Position numbers and translations under genes: made by a program. Below the pieces are notes generated by a model. It saw nothing but the letters and a program-made list of their open reading frames with translations, had not been told where the DNA came from and did no database searches. A stretch of 64,000 bases of DNA from Mesorhizobium sp. AR02. GTDB lineage: Bacteria; Pseudomonadota; Alphaproteobacteria; Rhizobiales; Rhizobiaceae. Positions 8,585 through 17,424 of the stretch are shown piece after piece. The first letter of the stretch is position 1, and the number at the start of each line of letters is the position of its first letter. The DNA lies in contig NZ_CP080530.1 of the NCBI RefSeq assembly GCF_024746835.1, forward strand, positions 806,001 to 870,000, written 5' to 3'.

Positions 8585-9505
8585 TTATTCTGCTGCGGCC
8601 AGCCTCGCTAGCGCCTGTTCGAGCCGAGCGTTAACCGCAGGATCATTCATGAAATCCGTCCTGCGACCCGGCTTCGTGCCGCGCTTCACATAGCCGTTGC
8701 TCTGGCTGCCATCAGGGATGCCGAACATATGGTTCGTCTGGCCAGTTCGCCGCGGCCCATGCTGGCTGCGCTGCATGTCCCGCCCGACCTGCATCTCGGC
8801 CACCATCAAAAGCGCCTCATCCAAGCGTTTGTTCTCGACGATCTCCGATCTGTGAACCGAGCGTAGCTTGTCGAAGGTTCTGTAGGGCAGAGAGGTGCTG
8901 CCTTCCATGATATCGAGCCGGCCGTCCGGGTAATCGCAAACCACGACTTTCTTGCCGGCCAAACCCTTCGCAAACGGGCTCGGATCGAGGATGAACAGCA
9001 CCTTGTCGTAGCGCAGCGTCAACGCTCGCGACAGGGTCCGGAATTCCTTGCGGCACATGGCGCCGTCCAGATTCTCGTGAGCGGCGAGGAGGCGGTGCAT
9101 GTCCTTCGGGTTGCGTGGCTCTTTGCCGAAGCGGGCATTGAAGTCGGCAGCGAACTCGGCCGCATAGGCATTCGCCGCCTCGTTCGTGCTGATACCGCGC
9201 AGGCGCAGCTCCTTTACAAGCCGGTCCTGTAGCGTCTGGTTTGCGCGCTCGACACGCCCCTTGGCCTGCGGAGAATTGGCGCAGATGATGTCTATGTTGA
9301 GCTCGTAAAGCGCGCGGCCGAACTTTGTCAGGCCGGTCGTTCGATCCTTCTCGGACCCATGCGTCGCAAAGGCGCTGTTCGGGATCGAGCTTAGCCTCGA
9401 CATCGCGTCGAACCTCCTGAGGAAGCATCGCGACCGAAAGCCAGGCAGCGTCCGCCGTCGCCGGCGTCTGTGGGGGCCGATGAAGCCAAGGGGACCGCGC
9501 GCCAA
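8585..9505 (-). pseudogene. ISNCY (IS1202-group) transposase, N-terminus lost
   Basis: From about residue 50 the protein reads as the catalytic and C-terminal part of an IS1202-group transposase: TKFGRALYELNIDIICANSPQAKGRVERANQTLQDRLVKELRLRGIST, quoted here as consecutive family motifs, and a natural end FMNDPAVNARLEQALARLAAAE. The N-terminal helix-turn-helix and first catalytic Asp are not in frame; the first 45 residues are not family-like, and another frame (8817-9515) is a shadow. A second fragment of this family's C-terminus lies at 42021-42098. The gene is therefore probably dead. Confidence 0.7.
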
Positions 9506-9544
9506 GCCTACTCATGACCTGGCTCCCGGTTCGTGAATCGAGTC

Positions 9545-9594
9545 CGCGAAACTTCGCCCCGGGACACGAAACTCTGCGCCGGTTCGCGAAACTC
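9545..9594. repeat. Three 10-bp repeats with 20-bp period at ISNCY end
   Basis: CGCGAAACTT (9545), CACGAAACTC (9565) and CGCGAAACTC (9585) are spaced exactly 20 bp apart, upstream of the ISNCY transposase. They probably form its terminal transposase-binding region. The Tn7-like transposon starts 17 bp further on. Confidence 0.55.
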
Positions 9595-9610
9595 GTCGCA
9601 CCGACAGTCG

Positions 9611-9740
9611 TGTCCCGTGACCCATAACTTGACTCGTCCGGCGGCGAAAATCGGAAGGGTTTGATCCCGATTTTGACTCATATGTTGCGTGGGATTTGAC
9701 TCATAAGTTCAATAAAAGATGATTTTTGACGCATAAGTTA
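9611..9740. repeat. Left end of the Tn7-like transposon, TnsB-type sites
   Basis: Four related sites in the same orientation: TGACCCATAACTTG (from 9618), TTTGACTCATATGTTG (from 9672), TTTGACTCATAAGTT (from 9695) and TTTGACGCATAAGTT (from 9725). Arrays of about 20-bp transposase-binding sites are the rule at Tn7 and Tn5053 ends. The outermost bases are TGTC. Confidence 0.8.
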
Positions 9741-9913
9741 GGTAAGTTTTTTGTAGTAGTGGAGCAACGCTTGCCGTTCTCGCTGGGAAGGTGGAAATAG
9801 GTCGGCCGCATGGAATCATTGTGTGGTGTCGCCGTCGAAGCCTTGCGACGAAACCGCCCTGATGCGACCCTGCTGGAAGGGAATCCGTTAAAGGGCAAGA
9901 GGGGAGTACTGAC

Positions 9914-10927
9914 ATGCCGCTCGACGAAGCATTCCTTCGTCGCCTCTCGGCGGCTTCCGACAAGACGCTCGAGATTTTCGTGCACCATTTGGTCTCGCTC
10001 GAGACGCAGATCTATTCCGACCATGAAATCTATGCGGGCTCCGGCGACAAGGGACGAGACGTCGCGGGTTTCCTGACCAACCGCAGGCACGAAGGCGAGT
10101 GGCATAACTTCCAGTGCAAACAGTACCGTCGGCCGCTTGGCCCGGATTACATTCTCCTCGAGCTCGGCAAGATGTTTTTTCACGCCTCTGAGGGCGCGTT
10201 CGTTCTACCGTCCAAATATGTGTTCGTGGTGCCAGGGAACCTGTCGGGACCTGCGCGGGCGCTGTTCGATCAGAAGAGCCGGATGAAACTGGCTCTCATC
10301 GAGGGGTGGGATGAACAGTGTTCCCGGAAGATCGTCAAGGGCACGAAGGTACCGTTCAGCACCGGCATCCGGACGTTCGTCGAATCTTTTGACTTCAACT
10401 GCGTGGAGGCCTGGGAGAGCGGCAAGATCATGACGCTGCCGAACGTGGTCTACGCGGCGGCAAAGGCTTTCGGCGACGATCCTGGAGATGCACCTCGTGG
10501 AACGGTGCCCGATACGGTTGACTTGGTATCCGAGCATTACGGCGAGCAGCTCAGGATGGTCTATTCCGAGCACGACGGATTCGCCTATGCGGATGCGGCG
10601 GCGATCCTTGCCCACGATGAGCACGGCGAGGACTTCCAGATGCACCGTCGGCGCTATTTCGACGCCGTGGAATTTGAAAGGTTCTTCAGCGGCAAGGTCG
10701 GCCACGAGGTGGTGGGCGAGTACCAGGACAATCTCCGTTCGGCGGTTCATGAAGCGTACCGCTCGGGCGTGGGCCTGTCTCGAGTTAGGGCTGTGATGGA
10801 TGCGGCCGGCAGCGCTAGAATCGGGGGACTGTTCGACAGGCACAGTCGTGTGACGACACGCGTGAGGCAGGGTACCTGTCACGTGTTTGCCAACGAGCGA
10901 TCGATGCCGTGGTGGAAAAAGAGATGA
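9914..10927 (+). CDS. ABC-3C system effector: Mrr-like nuclease with ABC-3C C-terminal domain
   Basis: A 337-aa protein. Residues 42-69 carry a restriction-endonuclease (Mrr/PD-(D/E)xK) signature: GSGDKGRDVAGF followed by FQCKQY, giving the D and QxK residues that bind metal. The C-terminal third (from EHYGEQLRMVYSEHDGFAYA through RRYFDAVEFERFF) resembles the C-terminal domain shared by effectors of ABC-three-component systems. The expected role is cleavage of invading nucleic acid when the ABC partner senses it. Its TGA overlaps the next gene's ATG. Nuclease activity and defence function are inferred from the family. Confidence 0.8.
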   Translation: MPLDEAFLRRLSAASDKTLEIFVHHLVSLETQIYSDHEIYAGSGDKGRDVAGFLTNRRHEGEWHNFQCKQYRRPLGPDYILLELGKMFFHASEGAFVLPSKYVFVVPGNLSGPARALFDQKSRMKLALIEGWDEQCSRKIVKGTKVPFSTGIRTFVESFDFNCVEAWESGKIMTLPNVVYAAAKAFGDDPGDAPRGTVPDTVDLVSEHYGEQLRMVYSEHDGFAYADAAAILAHDEHGEDFQMHRRRYFDAVEFERFFSGKVGHEVVGEYQDNLRSAVHEAYRSGVGLSRVRAVMDAAGSARIGGLFDRHSRVTTRVRQGTCHVFANERSMPWWKKR

Positions 10928-11412
10928 GCGCTTCGCGTTCCCAAGACCTTTTTAACGGTGTCCTCGAAACGGGGATGCGTTCGGTTGTCGTTCTGAACGA
11001 GTTCAGCCCCATGGAGCTTGATCGAGAACAACTCGGGCTGCTCGATTATTTCGTTGTCCATTCTTCGCAGGCAGGCGGACCGGACGACATGCATCCGACC
11101 TACAAGTCGAGTTTCACGGAGTATCACGTCCGACGCCGCCGGATCGACGACGGCGTCAAGATGCTGGTCCGGGTTCGGTTGATCGAGGTCGTCGCCGACC
11201 CGAAGCGCGGGGTTTGTTTTCGCGCGGGCGACGACGCGCCCGGCTTCGTCGACCTGCTCAACTCTCCGTATAACCGGGAATTGATCGACCGCGCGCGCTG
11301 GCTGCGCTCCCGTCACTACGAGGATCCCGGCTTTCTCGCTGGGTTGAGGCAGAAGATCGAGCGTTGGGTCGTCGAATTCCAGCAGCGTGAAGCGCCGGGA
11401 GCAGCTCAATGA
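10924..11412 (+). CDS. ABC-3C system middle component
   Basis: A 162-aa protein starting MSASRSQDLF at the ATG overlapping the nuclease stop. It resembles the family called ABC-three component middle component 2: LNEFSPMELDREQLGLLDYFVVHS, then a DDMHPTYKS segment, RRRIDDGVKMLVRV and LNSPYNRELIDRARWL. This component is thought to link the ABC ATPase to the effector. Its own stop overlaps the ATPase start (ATGA, 11409-11412), so the three proteins are probably made in a fixed ratio. Confidence 0.75.
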   Translation: MSASRSQDLFNGVLETGMRSVVVLNEFSPMELDREQLGLLDYFVVHSSQAGGPDDMHPTYKSSFTEYHVRRRRIDDGVKMLVRVRLIEVVADPKRGVCFRAGDDAPGFVDLLNSPYNRELIDRARWLRSRHYEDPGFLAGLRQKIERWVVEFQQREAPGAAQ

Positions 11413-13313
11413 CTTCCGCTCCCGCCATGCGCCTCACGCGCCTCAGCTTCACAGGGAAGGACAAGGAGGTGGCGGCCGTCGATTTCGCCCGCGCCGTGTC
11501 ACTGTTTTATGGCAGCTCCAACGCCGGAAAGTCGTTCATCCTGAAGGCTGTCGACTACATACTGGGGAGCGGGGATCCCTTTCCCGGAATCGAGCAGTCA
11601 GCGGGATACGAACACGTCTTCCTTTCGTTCGTGCTCGAGCCAGAGGGGCGGCCCGTCACGCTGCGGCGCTCCACGCGCGGCGGCGACATCGAATGGATAG
11701 AAGGAGCATCGGACGAAGTTTCCGCGGCGTCGATGCCGTCCGAGGGACTGGGTACAAGGCATGGCAAGGCCCGCAAGGGGGCCACTTCGCTTTCCGAGAA
11801 GCTTCTCGGGCATCTAGGAGTCCACGACGCGAAGATCGCGGTCACCCAGGCAGGGAAGAAGGACACGTTCAGCATCCGGAACTTCATGCCGTATTTGCTT
11901 GTCGACGAAACGAGCATGCTCGGGGACGAAAGTCCGTTGAGACAGCACTCGCGGTCGATGTCCGGCGCCGATAAGAACCTGTTCCGGTTCATCATGACGG
12001 GTATGGACGACTCCTCGATTGTCAGGGTGCAGAATTCGAACGAGGCGAAGACCTCCAAGGCAGCCAAGGCCGAACTACTGGAAACCATGATCACGGAGGC
12101 CGAGGCCCGCATCGCCAGATTTCCCGAGAGTTTTCTGATCGATTTCGTCGACGGCAAAGGCTCGGACGGCGTCGAGGACGAAGTCCTTTCCTCGCTGGGT
12201 GACACCTTCGCGGAAGCTCAGACGAAGCTCGACAGGCTGCGCGTGGACCGCAGGAACCTGATGATCGACATCGACGACGTGCGGGACGAAGCGAGCGAAA
12301 TCGACACGTCCCTGATGCGATACGGCGACCTGGAGAAAACGTTCATATCCGACATCCGGCGGCTCAAGGCGATCGAGGAAGGAGGCTATTTCCTGCTTCG
12401 CTTCGACGACCAGCCGTGTCCGGTCTGCGGAGCCGAACCCGGCAATCAGCATCGGCCTCACGAACAGGGCGAACTGGAGCGGCAGCATCAGGCCTCGGTG
12501 GTGGAGATCGCGAAGATCGAACGCGACATCAAGGACCTTCGGGAATTGATCGTCTCCCTGACGGCGCTAATCGAGCGGCTGCGCGGGCGGGAACGCCGAC
12601 TGAAGGAAACGCTGGACAATATCGATGCCCAGATAAAGGCGGCGGTGCCGCAGGAAGCATCGTTGCGGCGCGGCTACCTGGACCTCCAGTCCAAGTTCAA
12701 TCAAGCGCGCCTCAGAAGCGAAGCCATCGCCGCCCGTGACGCGCTGCAGCGCCAGCTGGACGAGGTGAAGAAGCTGAAGACCTCGCAAGGTCGCGCCGAA
12801 GGGATCACCATGGGAATAGCCCCCACCGTCGGGCACGAGCTGTCGATGGTGGTTGCCGACGTGCTCCGGAAGTGGGAGTACCCGCGTGTCGACGGGGTGG
12901 TCTGGAATCCCGAGACTGACGACATTCAGGTCAACGGCCACCAGAGACGGCAGAACGGCAAAGGCGTGAGGGCCATCTATCACTCCGCGCTCAAGGTCGC
13001 CGTGCTGATCTACTGCCGTCAGAAGTCCCTTCCGCACCCGGGGTTCGTGTTCTTGGATTCTCCGTTGCTGACCTACCGCGGGCCGTTGCTCTACGAAAAG
13101 TACGGCGAACTGGATTCGTATGAAAAGCAGCTCGCCGCAACGCCGCTCAGTCGGCGGTTCTACGAACACCTGTCGTCGTTAGCTGGCATCGGACAGTTCA
13201 TCGTCGTTGAGAACACGGATCCGCCATCCGGCATCGAGTCTCTGGCAAGGGTTCAGGCATTCGCTGGCGAGAACGGGGACGGGCGGCAGGGTCTGTTCCC
13301 ATCGCTGACGTGA
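11409..13313 (+). CDS. ABC-3C system ATPase (DUF3732-type, SMC-like)
   Basis: A 634-aa ABC ATPase of the type found in ABC-3C systems. Walker A is at residues 35-42 (GSSNAGKS). A long coiled-coil region runs from about 205 to 480 and is interrupted near the middle by a CPVCG zinc-hook-like motif, as in SMC/Rad50-type proteins. The C-terminal half holds FVFLDSPLLTY, the Walker B region. The length suits the DUF3732 family. Known models have such ATPases sense foreign DNA or nucleoprotein and activate the effector. It is the last gene of the operon; about 190 bp separate it from the TA pair. Confidence 0.8.
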   Translation: MTSAPAMRLTRLSFTGKDKEVAAVDFARAVSLFYGSSNAGKSFILKAVDYILGSGDPFPGIEQSAGYEHVFLSFVLEPEGRPVTLRRSTRGGDIEWIEGASDEVSAASMPSEGLGTRHGKARKGATSLSEKLLGHLGVHDAKIAVTQAGKKDTFSIRNFMPYLLVDETSMLGDESPLRQHSRSMSGADKNLFRFIMTGMDDSSIVRVQNSNEAKTSKAAKAELLETMITEAEARIARFPESFLIDFVDGKGSDGVEDEVLSSLGDTFAEAQTKLDRLRVDRRNLMIDIDDVRDEASEIDTSLMRYGDLEKTFISDIRRLKAIEEGGYFLLRFDDQPCPVCGAEPGNQHRPHEQGELERQHQASVVEIAKIERDIKDLRELIVSLTALIERLRGRERRLKETLDNIDAQIKAAVPQEASLRRGYLDLQSKFNQARLRSEAIAARDALQRQLDEVKKLKTSQGRAEGITMGIAPTVGHELSMVVADVLRKWEYPRVDGVVWNPETDDIQVNGHQRRQNGKGVRAIYHSALKVAVLIYCRQKSLPHPGFVFLDSPLLTYRGPLLYEKYGELDSYEKQLAATPLSRRFYEHLSSLAGIGQFIVVENTDPPSGIESLARVQAFAGENGDGRQGLFPSLT

Positions 13314-13448
13314 CCAACAGGCGGCGAGCGCTCCCCGGGAGATAGCGCAGGCGCTCCCGAACACCGACTTGTAGACGCAGAGACTGAGCAGCTGCGCGGA
13401 CCACCGCCATTCAGCCGCATGCCTGCGGATATCTCGTGACACTCCACC

Positions 13449-13477
13449 TTGACAAAAATCCGTATGTTACGTAACAT
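13449..13477 (+). promoter_or_regulatory. Promoter with palindromic operator for the Phd/PemK-like pair
   Basis: TTGACA (13449-13454) and TAACAT (13472-13477) are separated by 17 bp, a near-consensus sigma-70 promoter. The 14-bp palindrome ATGTTACGTAACAT (13464-13477) covers the -10 box. The antitoxin gene starts 27 bp downstream. Autorepression by the antitoxin at this palindrome is the likely regulation (inference). Confidence 0.7.
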
Positions 13478-13503
13478 GCGGAAAACTTAGATGGAGAAGC
13501 CCC

Positions 13504-13791
13504 ATGGTTTCCGTTGCAGCATCCGAAATCCAGAAGAATTTTGGAGAGTGGCATGATCGATCGTTCCAAGGCCCGGTTGAAATCACCAAGTACGGTCGAA
13601 CGTCTGCTTTCCTTGTGTCCGCCCCGCTTTTCAAGGCGATGTGGGCTTCGTTCCGGCAAGCCGTCCCGACGGCCAACCTGTCGAGCGGCGAAGTTGACAT
13701 GATCCTGAGTTCCGAAGTGGCTACGGATCAGCCTTACAACCTGGATGACATCCCCGATCAGGAAGAGGCGCCTGCAGGTCCAAGAATCTAG
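13504..13791 (+). CDS. Phd/YefM-type antitoxin
   Basis: A 95-aa protein. The N-terminus (VSVAASEIQKNFGEWHDRSF through EITKYGRTSAFLVSAPLF) matches Phd/YefM antitoxins, which bind their own promoter through this domain and neutralise the toxin with the C-terminal tail. It starts at the ATG at 13504 after GGAGA. The toxin-like gene follows 9 bp later. The palindrome upstream fits DNA binding by this protein. Confidence 0.8.
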   Translation: MVSVAASEIQKNFGEWHDRSFQGPVEITKYGRTSAFLVSAPLFKAMWASFRQAVPTANLSSGEVDMILSSEVATDQPYNLDDIPDQEEAPAGPRI

Positions 13792-13800
13792 GAACCTTCA

Positions 13801-14253
13801 GTGAAGATTCCTGCTGTTCCTCCTGTCGGTCATGTAATCGCTTACGAGTATCTTTGGAGATCTAAAGCCGGCCAACGGGAAGATGGAGAGAAAACCTACC
13901 CCGCAGCGGTCGTTCTCGCCAGGCACGATGTCGGACCAACTCCTGTTGCGTATGTCCTGGGCACCTCGCATACGCCGCCTTGGGAAGGGAGGAGGGCGCT
14001 TGAAGTTCCTCCCAAGCTGAAGCGCCATCTGGGCCTCGATGACAAGCCATCATGGATATATACGGACGAAATCAACGTGTTCGCGTGGCCTGGACCTGAC
14101 GTCCGTCCCGCCGAACACCTTTCGCAGTCACCCGTTGCACGGGGAACATGCGTGATCGGCGCTCTGCCGAGCGACTGGTTCAAGGAGGTCACTAGCCATC
14201 TGGCGGAAAGTCATCGGCTGGGACTTGCCAAGACGATCCGGCGAACTCAATAG
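13801..14253 (+). CDS. PemK/MazF-like toxin (putative)
   Basis: A 150-aa protein. PVGHVIAYEYLWRS, KTYPAAVVLARHD, YVLGTSHTPPW and LKRHLGLDDKPSWIYTDE follow the layout of a PemK-like family annotated as growth inhibitor in proteobacteria: an SH3-like barrel with strand-rich N-terminus, a conserved THTPP-like turn, and a WI-TDE-N segment. Such toxins are mRNA endonucleases. It directly follows a Phd-type antitoxin, which is why a TA pairing is proposed. I could not confirm catalytic residues. Confidence 0.6.
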   Translation: MKIPAVPPVGHVIAYEYLWRSKAGQREDGEKTYPAAVVLARHDVGPTPVAYVLGTSHTPPWEGRRALEVPPKLKRHLGLDDKPSWIYTDEINVFAWPGPDVRPAEHLSQSPVARGTCVIGALPSDWFKEVTSHLAESHRLGLAKTIRRTQ

Positions 14254-14390
14254 CCTTATAGCTGATTGTCGCTAGGTGCATGCGTTCATGCCTGCGGCTG
14301 TGAAAAGCGGGCATGACAAAAGGTTTCGCACCCGCAGTCGCCGCTTGCGTCGTAAGATTCAGGCCGAATCTTCAAATAAGGAACGGATTC

Positions 14391-14729
14391 ATGGATCGCG
14401 AACCCGTCGACATTCAGCAGGCGCACCGTGCTTACCTTACCGCGGTTGAACGGCTGCAACTCGTCGCACATTATCTCGACCGCGCTCATATGGGGCGATC
14501 GGCAACCGATTCGGAGTTGGCAGACCTCCATGGTCGGCGCAAAGCGAAAGAGACGGCGCTCCGCAAGATCTGTACTTGGCCTTGTCCAGACTTCGCCACG
14601 CTGCGCAGCAAGGCAAAGATCCTGCACGGAATACTGGTGAGCGGCGAGACGCTGGGAGGGAACGAACAGAAGGCTTTGTTGCAGTCGATCTTGCAGATGG
14701 ATAAAGCCACTTCTGTTGCAATCGAATAA
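14391..14729 (+). CDS. Hypothetical protein in transposon cargo
   Basis: A 112-aa protein of unknown family starting MDREPVDIQQAHRAYL at 14391, preceded by AAGGA. It appears largely helical, with a Lys/Arg-rich middle (HGRRKAKETALRKI) and no signal peptide or membrane segment. It lies between the toxin gene and the end of tniQ, on the opposite strand to tniQ. Function not recognised. Confidence 0.5.
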   Translation: MDREPVDIQQAHRAYLTAVERLQLVAHYLDRAHMGRSATDSELADLHGRRKAKETALRKICTWPCPDFATLRSKAKILHGILVSGETLGGNEQKALLQSILQMDKATSVAIE

Positions 14730-14793
14730 AAGACAATTCCTTCCTGCCCAACCATGGCGAAAACAGGCGTTGGCTACTGCCCTCTCTTAGTCT

Positions 14794-14961
14794 TCAATTC
14801 ACGACATCGACCAGGATCGAACTCAGCTCTGTTCCATCCGTCACCCCTGTCACGCGCGCGCTACCCTTGCGCACCATCTCCACCATATCCGCCACCGAGA
14901 CACCCCGAGCCGCCGCGGCGGCAGGGAGCGGCAATTCCGGATGTGATTTTTCATGGAATGA
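14794..14961 (-). pseudogene. tniQ: TniQ, C-terminal fragment beyond the IS21 insertion
   Basis: On the minus strand, immediately outside the IS21 end, the frame reads HEKSHPELPLPAAAAARGVS, then VADMVEMVRKGSARVTGV and a natural stop after SSILVDVVN. The tniQ frame on the far side of the IS enters it at VTDGTGPDVND. The two pieces together would make a protein of about 500 residues, so this is read as the displaced tail of tniQ. Confidence 0.7.
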
Positions 14962-15022
14962 GGACCCTGTTTGAGGGGTGATTTTCGTCCAAACGGGCCC
15001 CCTTAACGATGGGGCCATCAAG

Positions 15023-15047
15023 ATGCCTCCGGTTTGATCGGAGGCAT
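15023..15047 (+). terminator. Hairpin upstream of istA
   Basis: ATGCCTCCG (15023-15031) pairs with CGGAGGCAT (15039-15047), followed by TTGTGTTTT. It could stop transcription entering the IS from outside; the T tract is interrupted, so this is tentative. Confidence 0.4.
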
Positions 15048-15058
15048 TTGTGTTTTGG

Positions 15059-16627
15059 ATGTTGGTTGTGGAGACGATTGCAAAGATACGCCGGCTGTCG
15101 CTGGTGCAGGGAAAGTCGATCAAGGCGATCTGTCGGGAGCTGAAGATCTCCCGGAAGGTGGTGCGCAAGGTTTTGCGTTCCGAGGAGACAGAGTTCCGCT
15201 ACGAGCGCAAGCATCAGCCTTATCCCCGGATGGGCGCCTGGCGTGACGAGTTGGATCGGCTGCTGTCGGCGAATGCGGCCAAGTCTCAGCGGGAGCGGCT
15301 GACACTGATCCGCATCTTTGAGGAGCTTCGCGGCCTCGGCTATGACGGCAGCTACAGTTCGGTGTGGCGGCATGCTCAGAGTTGGGAGGCAGATCGCGGC
15401 AGCGCCGCGGCCGAAGCCTACATTCCGTTGAGCTTTGCGCCGGGCGAGGCCTACCAGTTCGACTGGAGCCACGAGATCGTTCTGCTCGACGGCGTGACGG
15501 TAACGGTGAAGGTGGCGCACATGCGGCTTTGCCACAGCCGTATGTTCTTCGTGCGGGCCTATCCGCGCGAAACGCAGGAGATGGTGTTCGATGCCCATGA
15601 CCGGGCGTTCAGCTTCTTCCGCGGCGCCTGCACGCGCGGCATCTACGACAACATGAAGACGGCGGTGGACGCGATCTTCATCGGCAGGGATCGCCGCTAC
15701 AACCGCCGCTTTGCGCAGATGTGCGGGCATTACCTTGTCGAGCCGGAGGCCTGCACGCCGGCGGCCGGCTGGGAGAAGGGGCAAGTCGAGAACCAGGTCG
15801 GGCTGGTGCGCGAGCGCTTCTTCACACCGAGGCTGCGCTTCAAGACGCTGGAGGATCTCAACGGCTGGCTGGCCGACAAATGCGTTGCCTATGCCAAGGC
15901 GCATCGGCATCCCGAACGGGGCGAGCGCACGGTCTGGGACGTATTCGAAGAAGAGCGCGCTAGCTTCATTCCCTATGCCGGTCGCTTCGACGGCTTCCAT
16001 TGCATTCCCGCGTCGGTGTCGAAGACCTGCACGGTGCGCTTCGACAACAACAAATACTCGGTGCTGTCGAGTGCCGTCGGCCGGCCGGTCGAGATCCATG
16101 CTTATGCCGACCGGATCATTATCCGCCAGGACGGCGTGGTCGTGGGCGAGCATGCCCGCTGCTTCGGCCGCAACGAGGTCATCTACGATCCCTGGCACTA
16201 CGTGCCGGTCCTGGCCCGCAAGCCGGGCGGATTGCGCAACGGCGCGCCGTTCCTTGGCTGGGTCCTGCCGTCGGCAATGGAGAAGGTGCGCCGCAAGCTC
16301 AAGGCGGTTGATGACGGCGACCGGCAGATGGTGTCGATCCTCACCTGCGTGCTGACCGACGGATTGAGCGCCGTCGAGGCCGCCTGCCAGGAAGCCATCG
16401 AACACGGCGTCTCGTCGGCGGCGGTGATCCTCAACATCCTGGCCCGCAGCCGCGATCCGGCGCCGGGCACGATCCTTTCCATTCCCCAGGCGCTGAAGCT
16501 GGCTCACGAGCCGATCGCCGACTGCGCCCGCTATGACAGCCTCAGGAGGACGAACAGCCATGGAACGCACCGAAGTACTGGAACTGATGGGGGCGCTGAA
16601 ACTCTTCGGGATGCGCGCGGCCTATGA
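15059..16627 (+). CDS. istA: IstA, IS21-family transposase
   Basis: About 522 aa from the ATG at 15059 ([13 protein letters not shown]); a GTG at 15050 is also possible. An N-terminal helix-turn-helix ([21 protein letters not shown]) is followed by an integrase-core domain: YQFDWSHE with the first Asp, [10 protein letters not shown] with the second, and [15 protein letters not shown] with the Glu. A C-terminal beta domain follows. It cuts and joins element ends together with the IstB ATPase. The 3' end overlaps istB by 68 bp. Confidence 0.92.
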   Translation: MLVVETIAKIRRLSLVQGKSIKAICRELKISRKVVRKVLRSEETEFRYERKHQPYPRMGAWRDELDRLLSANAAKSQRERLTLIRIFEELRGLGYDGSYSSVWRHAQSWEADRGSAAAEAYIPLSFAPGEAYQFDWSHEIVLLDGVTVTVKVAHMRLCHSRMFFVRAYPRETQEMVFDAHDRAFSFFRGACTRGIYDNMKTAVDAIFIGRDRRYNRRFAQMCGHYLVEPEACTPAAGWEKGQVENQVGLVRERFFTPRLRFKTLEDLNGWLADKCVAYAKAHRHPERGERTVWDVFEEERASFIPYAGRFDGFHCIPASVSKTCTVRFDNNKYSVLSSAVGRPVEIHAYADRIIIRQDGVVVGEHARCFGRNEVIYDPWHYVPVLARKPGGLRNGAPFLGWVLPSAMEKVRRKLKAVDDGDRQMVSILTCVLTDGLSAVEAACQEAIEHGVSSAAVILNILARSRDPAPGTILSIPQALKLAHEPIADCARYDSLRRTNSHGTHRSTGTDGGAETLRDARGL

Positions 16628-17294
16628 CGAGATCATGGGCGTCGCCATTAAGCGGCAGCACGAACCGCCGAAGATCGTCGGCGATCTGTTGCAGGCCGAG
16701 ATATCGGAGAAGCAGGCCCGCTCCATCAAGTACCAGCTCACCGTCGCCAAGCTTCCGCTGGCCAAGGATATCGAGGACTTCGATTTTGCCGGCACGCCGG
16801 TCAACGAACCTCTGATCCGCGATCTCGCCGGCGGTGCTTTCGTTGCCGATCAGCGCAACGTCGTCCTGGTCGGCGGGACAGGCACCGGCAAGTCGCATCT
16901 GGCCATCGCCATTGCCCGTTCTCTCATCCGCAACGGAGCACGCGGGCGCTTCTTCAACGTCGTCGACCTCGTCAACAGGCTCGAGACCGAGACCCGTGCC
17001 GGCCGGCAGGGCCGCATTGCCGATCACCTTACCCGGCTCGACTTCGTCGTCTTCGATGAACTCGGCTATCTTCCCTTCGCCCAGGCCGGCGGGCAGTTGC
17101 TCTTCCATCTGGTCTCGAAGCTTTACGAACGCACCAGCGTCATCATCACCACCAATCTCGCCTTCGGGGAATGGCCGAGCGTCTTCGGCGACGCCAAGAT
17201 GACAACCGCGCTGCTCGACCGCCTCACCCATCACTGTGAGATCGCCGAGACTGGCAACGAATCCTGGCGCTTCAAGAGCCGCTCTCAAAGCTGA
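16560..17294 (+). CDS. istB: IstB, IS21 helper ATPase
   Basis: A 244-aa AAA+ ATPase related to DnaA/DnaC. Walker A is [11 protein letters not shown], Walker B is VFDELGYLP, and sensor-like [13 protein letters not shown] follows. It regulates target choice and stimulates IstA. The ATG at 16560 follows AGGAGG at the right distance. The gene overlaps the end of istA, as is usual in IS21. Confidence 0.93.
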   Translation: MERTEVLELMGALKLFGMRAAYDEIMGVAIKRQHEPPKIVGDLLQAEISEKQARSIKYQLTVAKLPLAKDIEDFDFAGTPVNEPLIRDLAGGAFVADQRNVVLVGGTGTGKSHLAIAIARSLIRNGARGRFFNVVDLVNRLETETRAGRQGRIADHLTRLDFVVFDELGYLPFAQAGGQLLFHLVSKLYERTSVIITTNLAFGEWPSVFGDAKMTTALLDRLTHHCEIAETGNESWRFKSRSQS

Positions 17295-17424
17295 AGTCCG
17301 AAAGCCAATCAGTCGCGCCCGATCAGGCTGTGCAACCCTGACCAGCTTCGCCTGATCGGGCGCTTACCGGCGTGCCTCTCAACACCGAAAGCCGGGGTCC
17401 CTTTTGCGCGAAAAAACAGGGTCC

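Larger units (their letters stand above)
14962..17424 (+). mobile_element. IS21-family element inside tniQ
   Basis: It contains istA and istB in the usual overlapping order. Inverted ends GGACCCTGTTT occur at 14962-14972 and, reversed, at 17414-17424, each preceded by GGAAT two bases outside. Both genes are open. The element separates the main tniQ frame from its C-terminus. I could not identify a clear target duplication. Confidence 0.85.

Noticed and set aside
14951..16570. A 539-codon minus-strand frame opposite istA
   Set aside because: It is the shadow of istA on the opposite strand in GC-rich DNA; no motifs and a biased composition.
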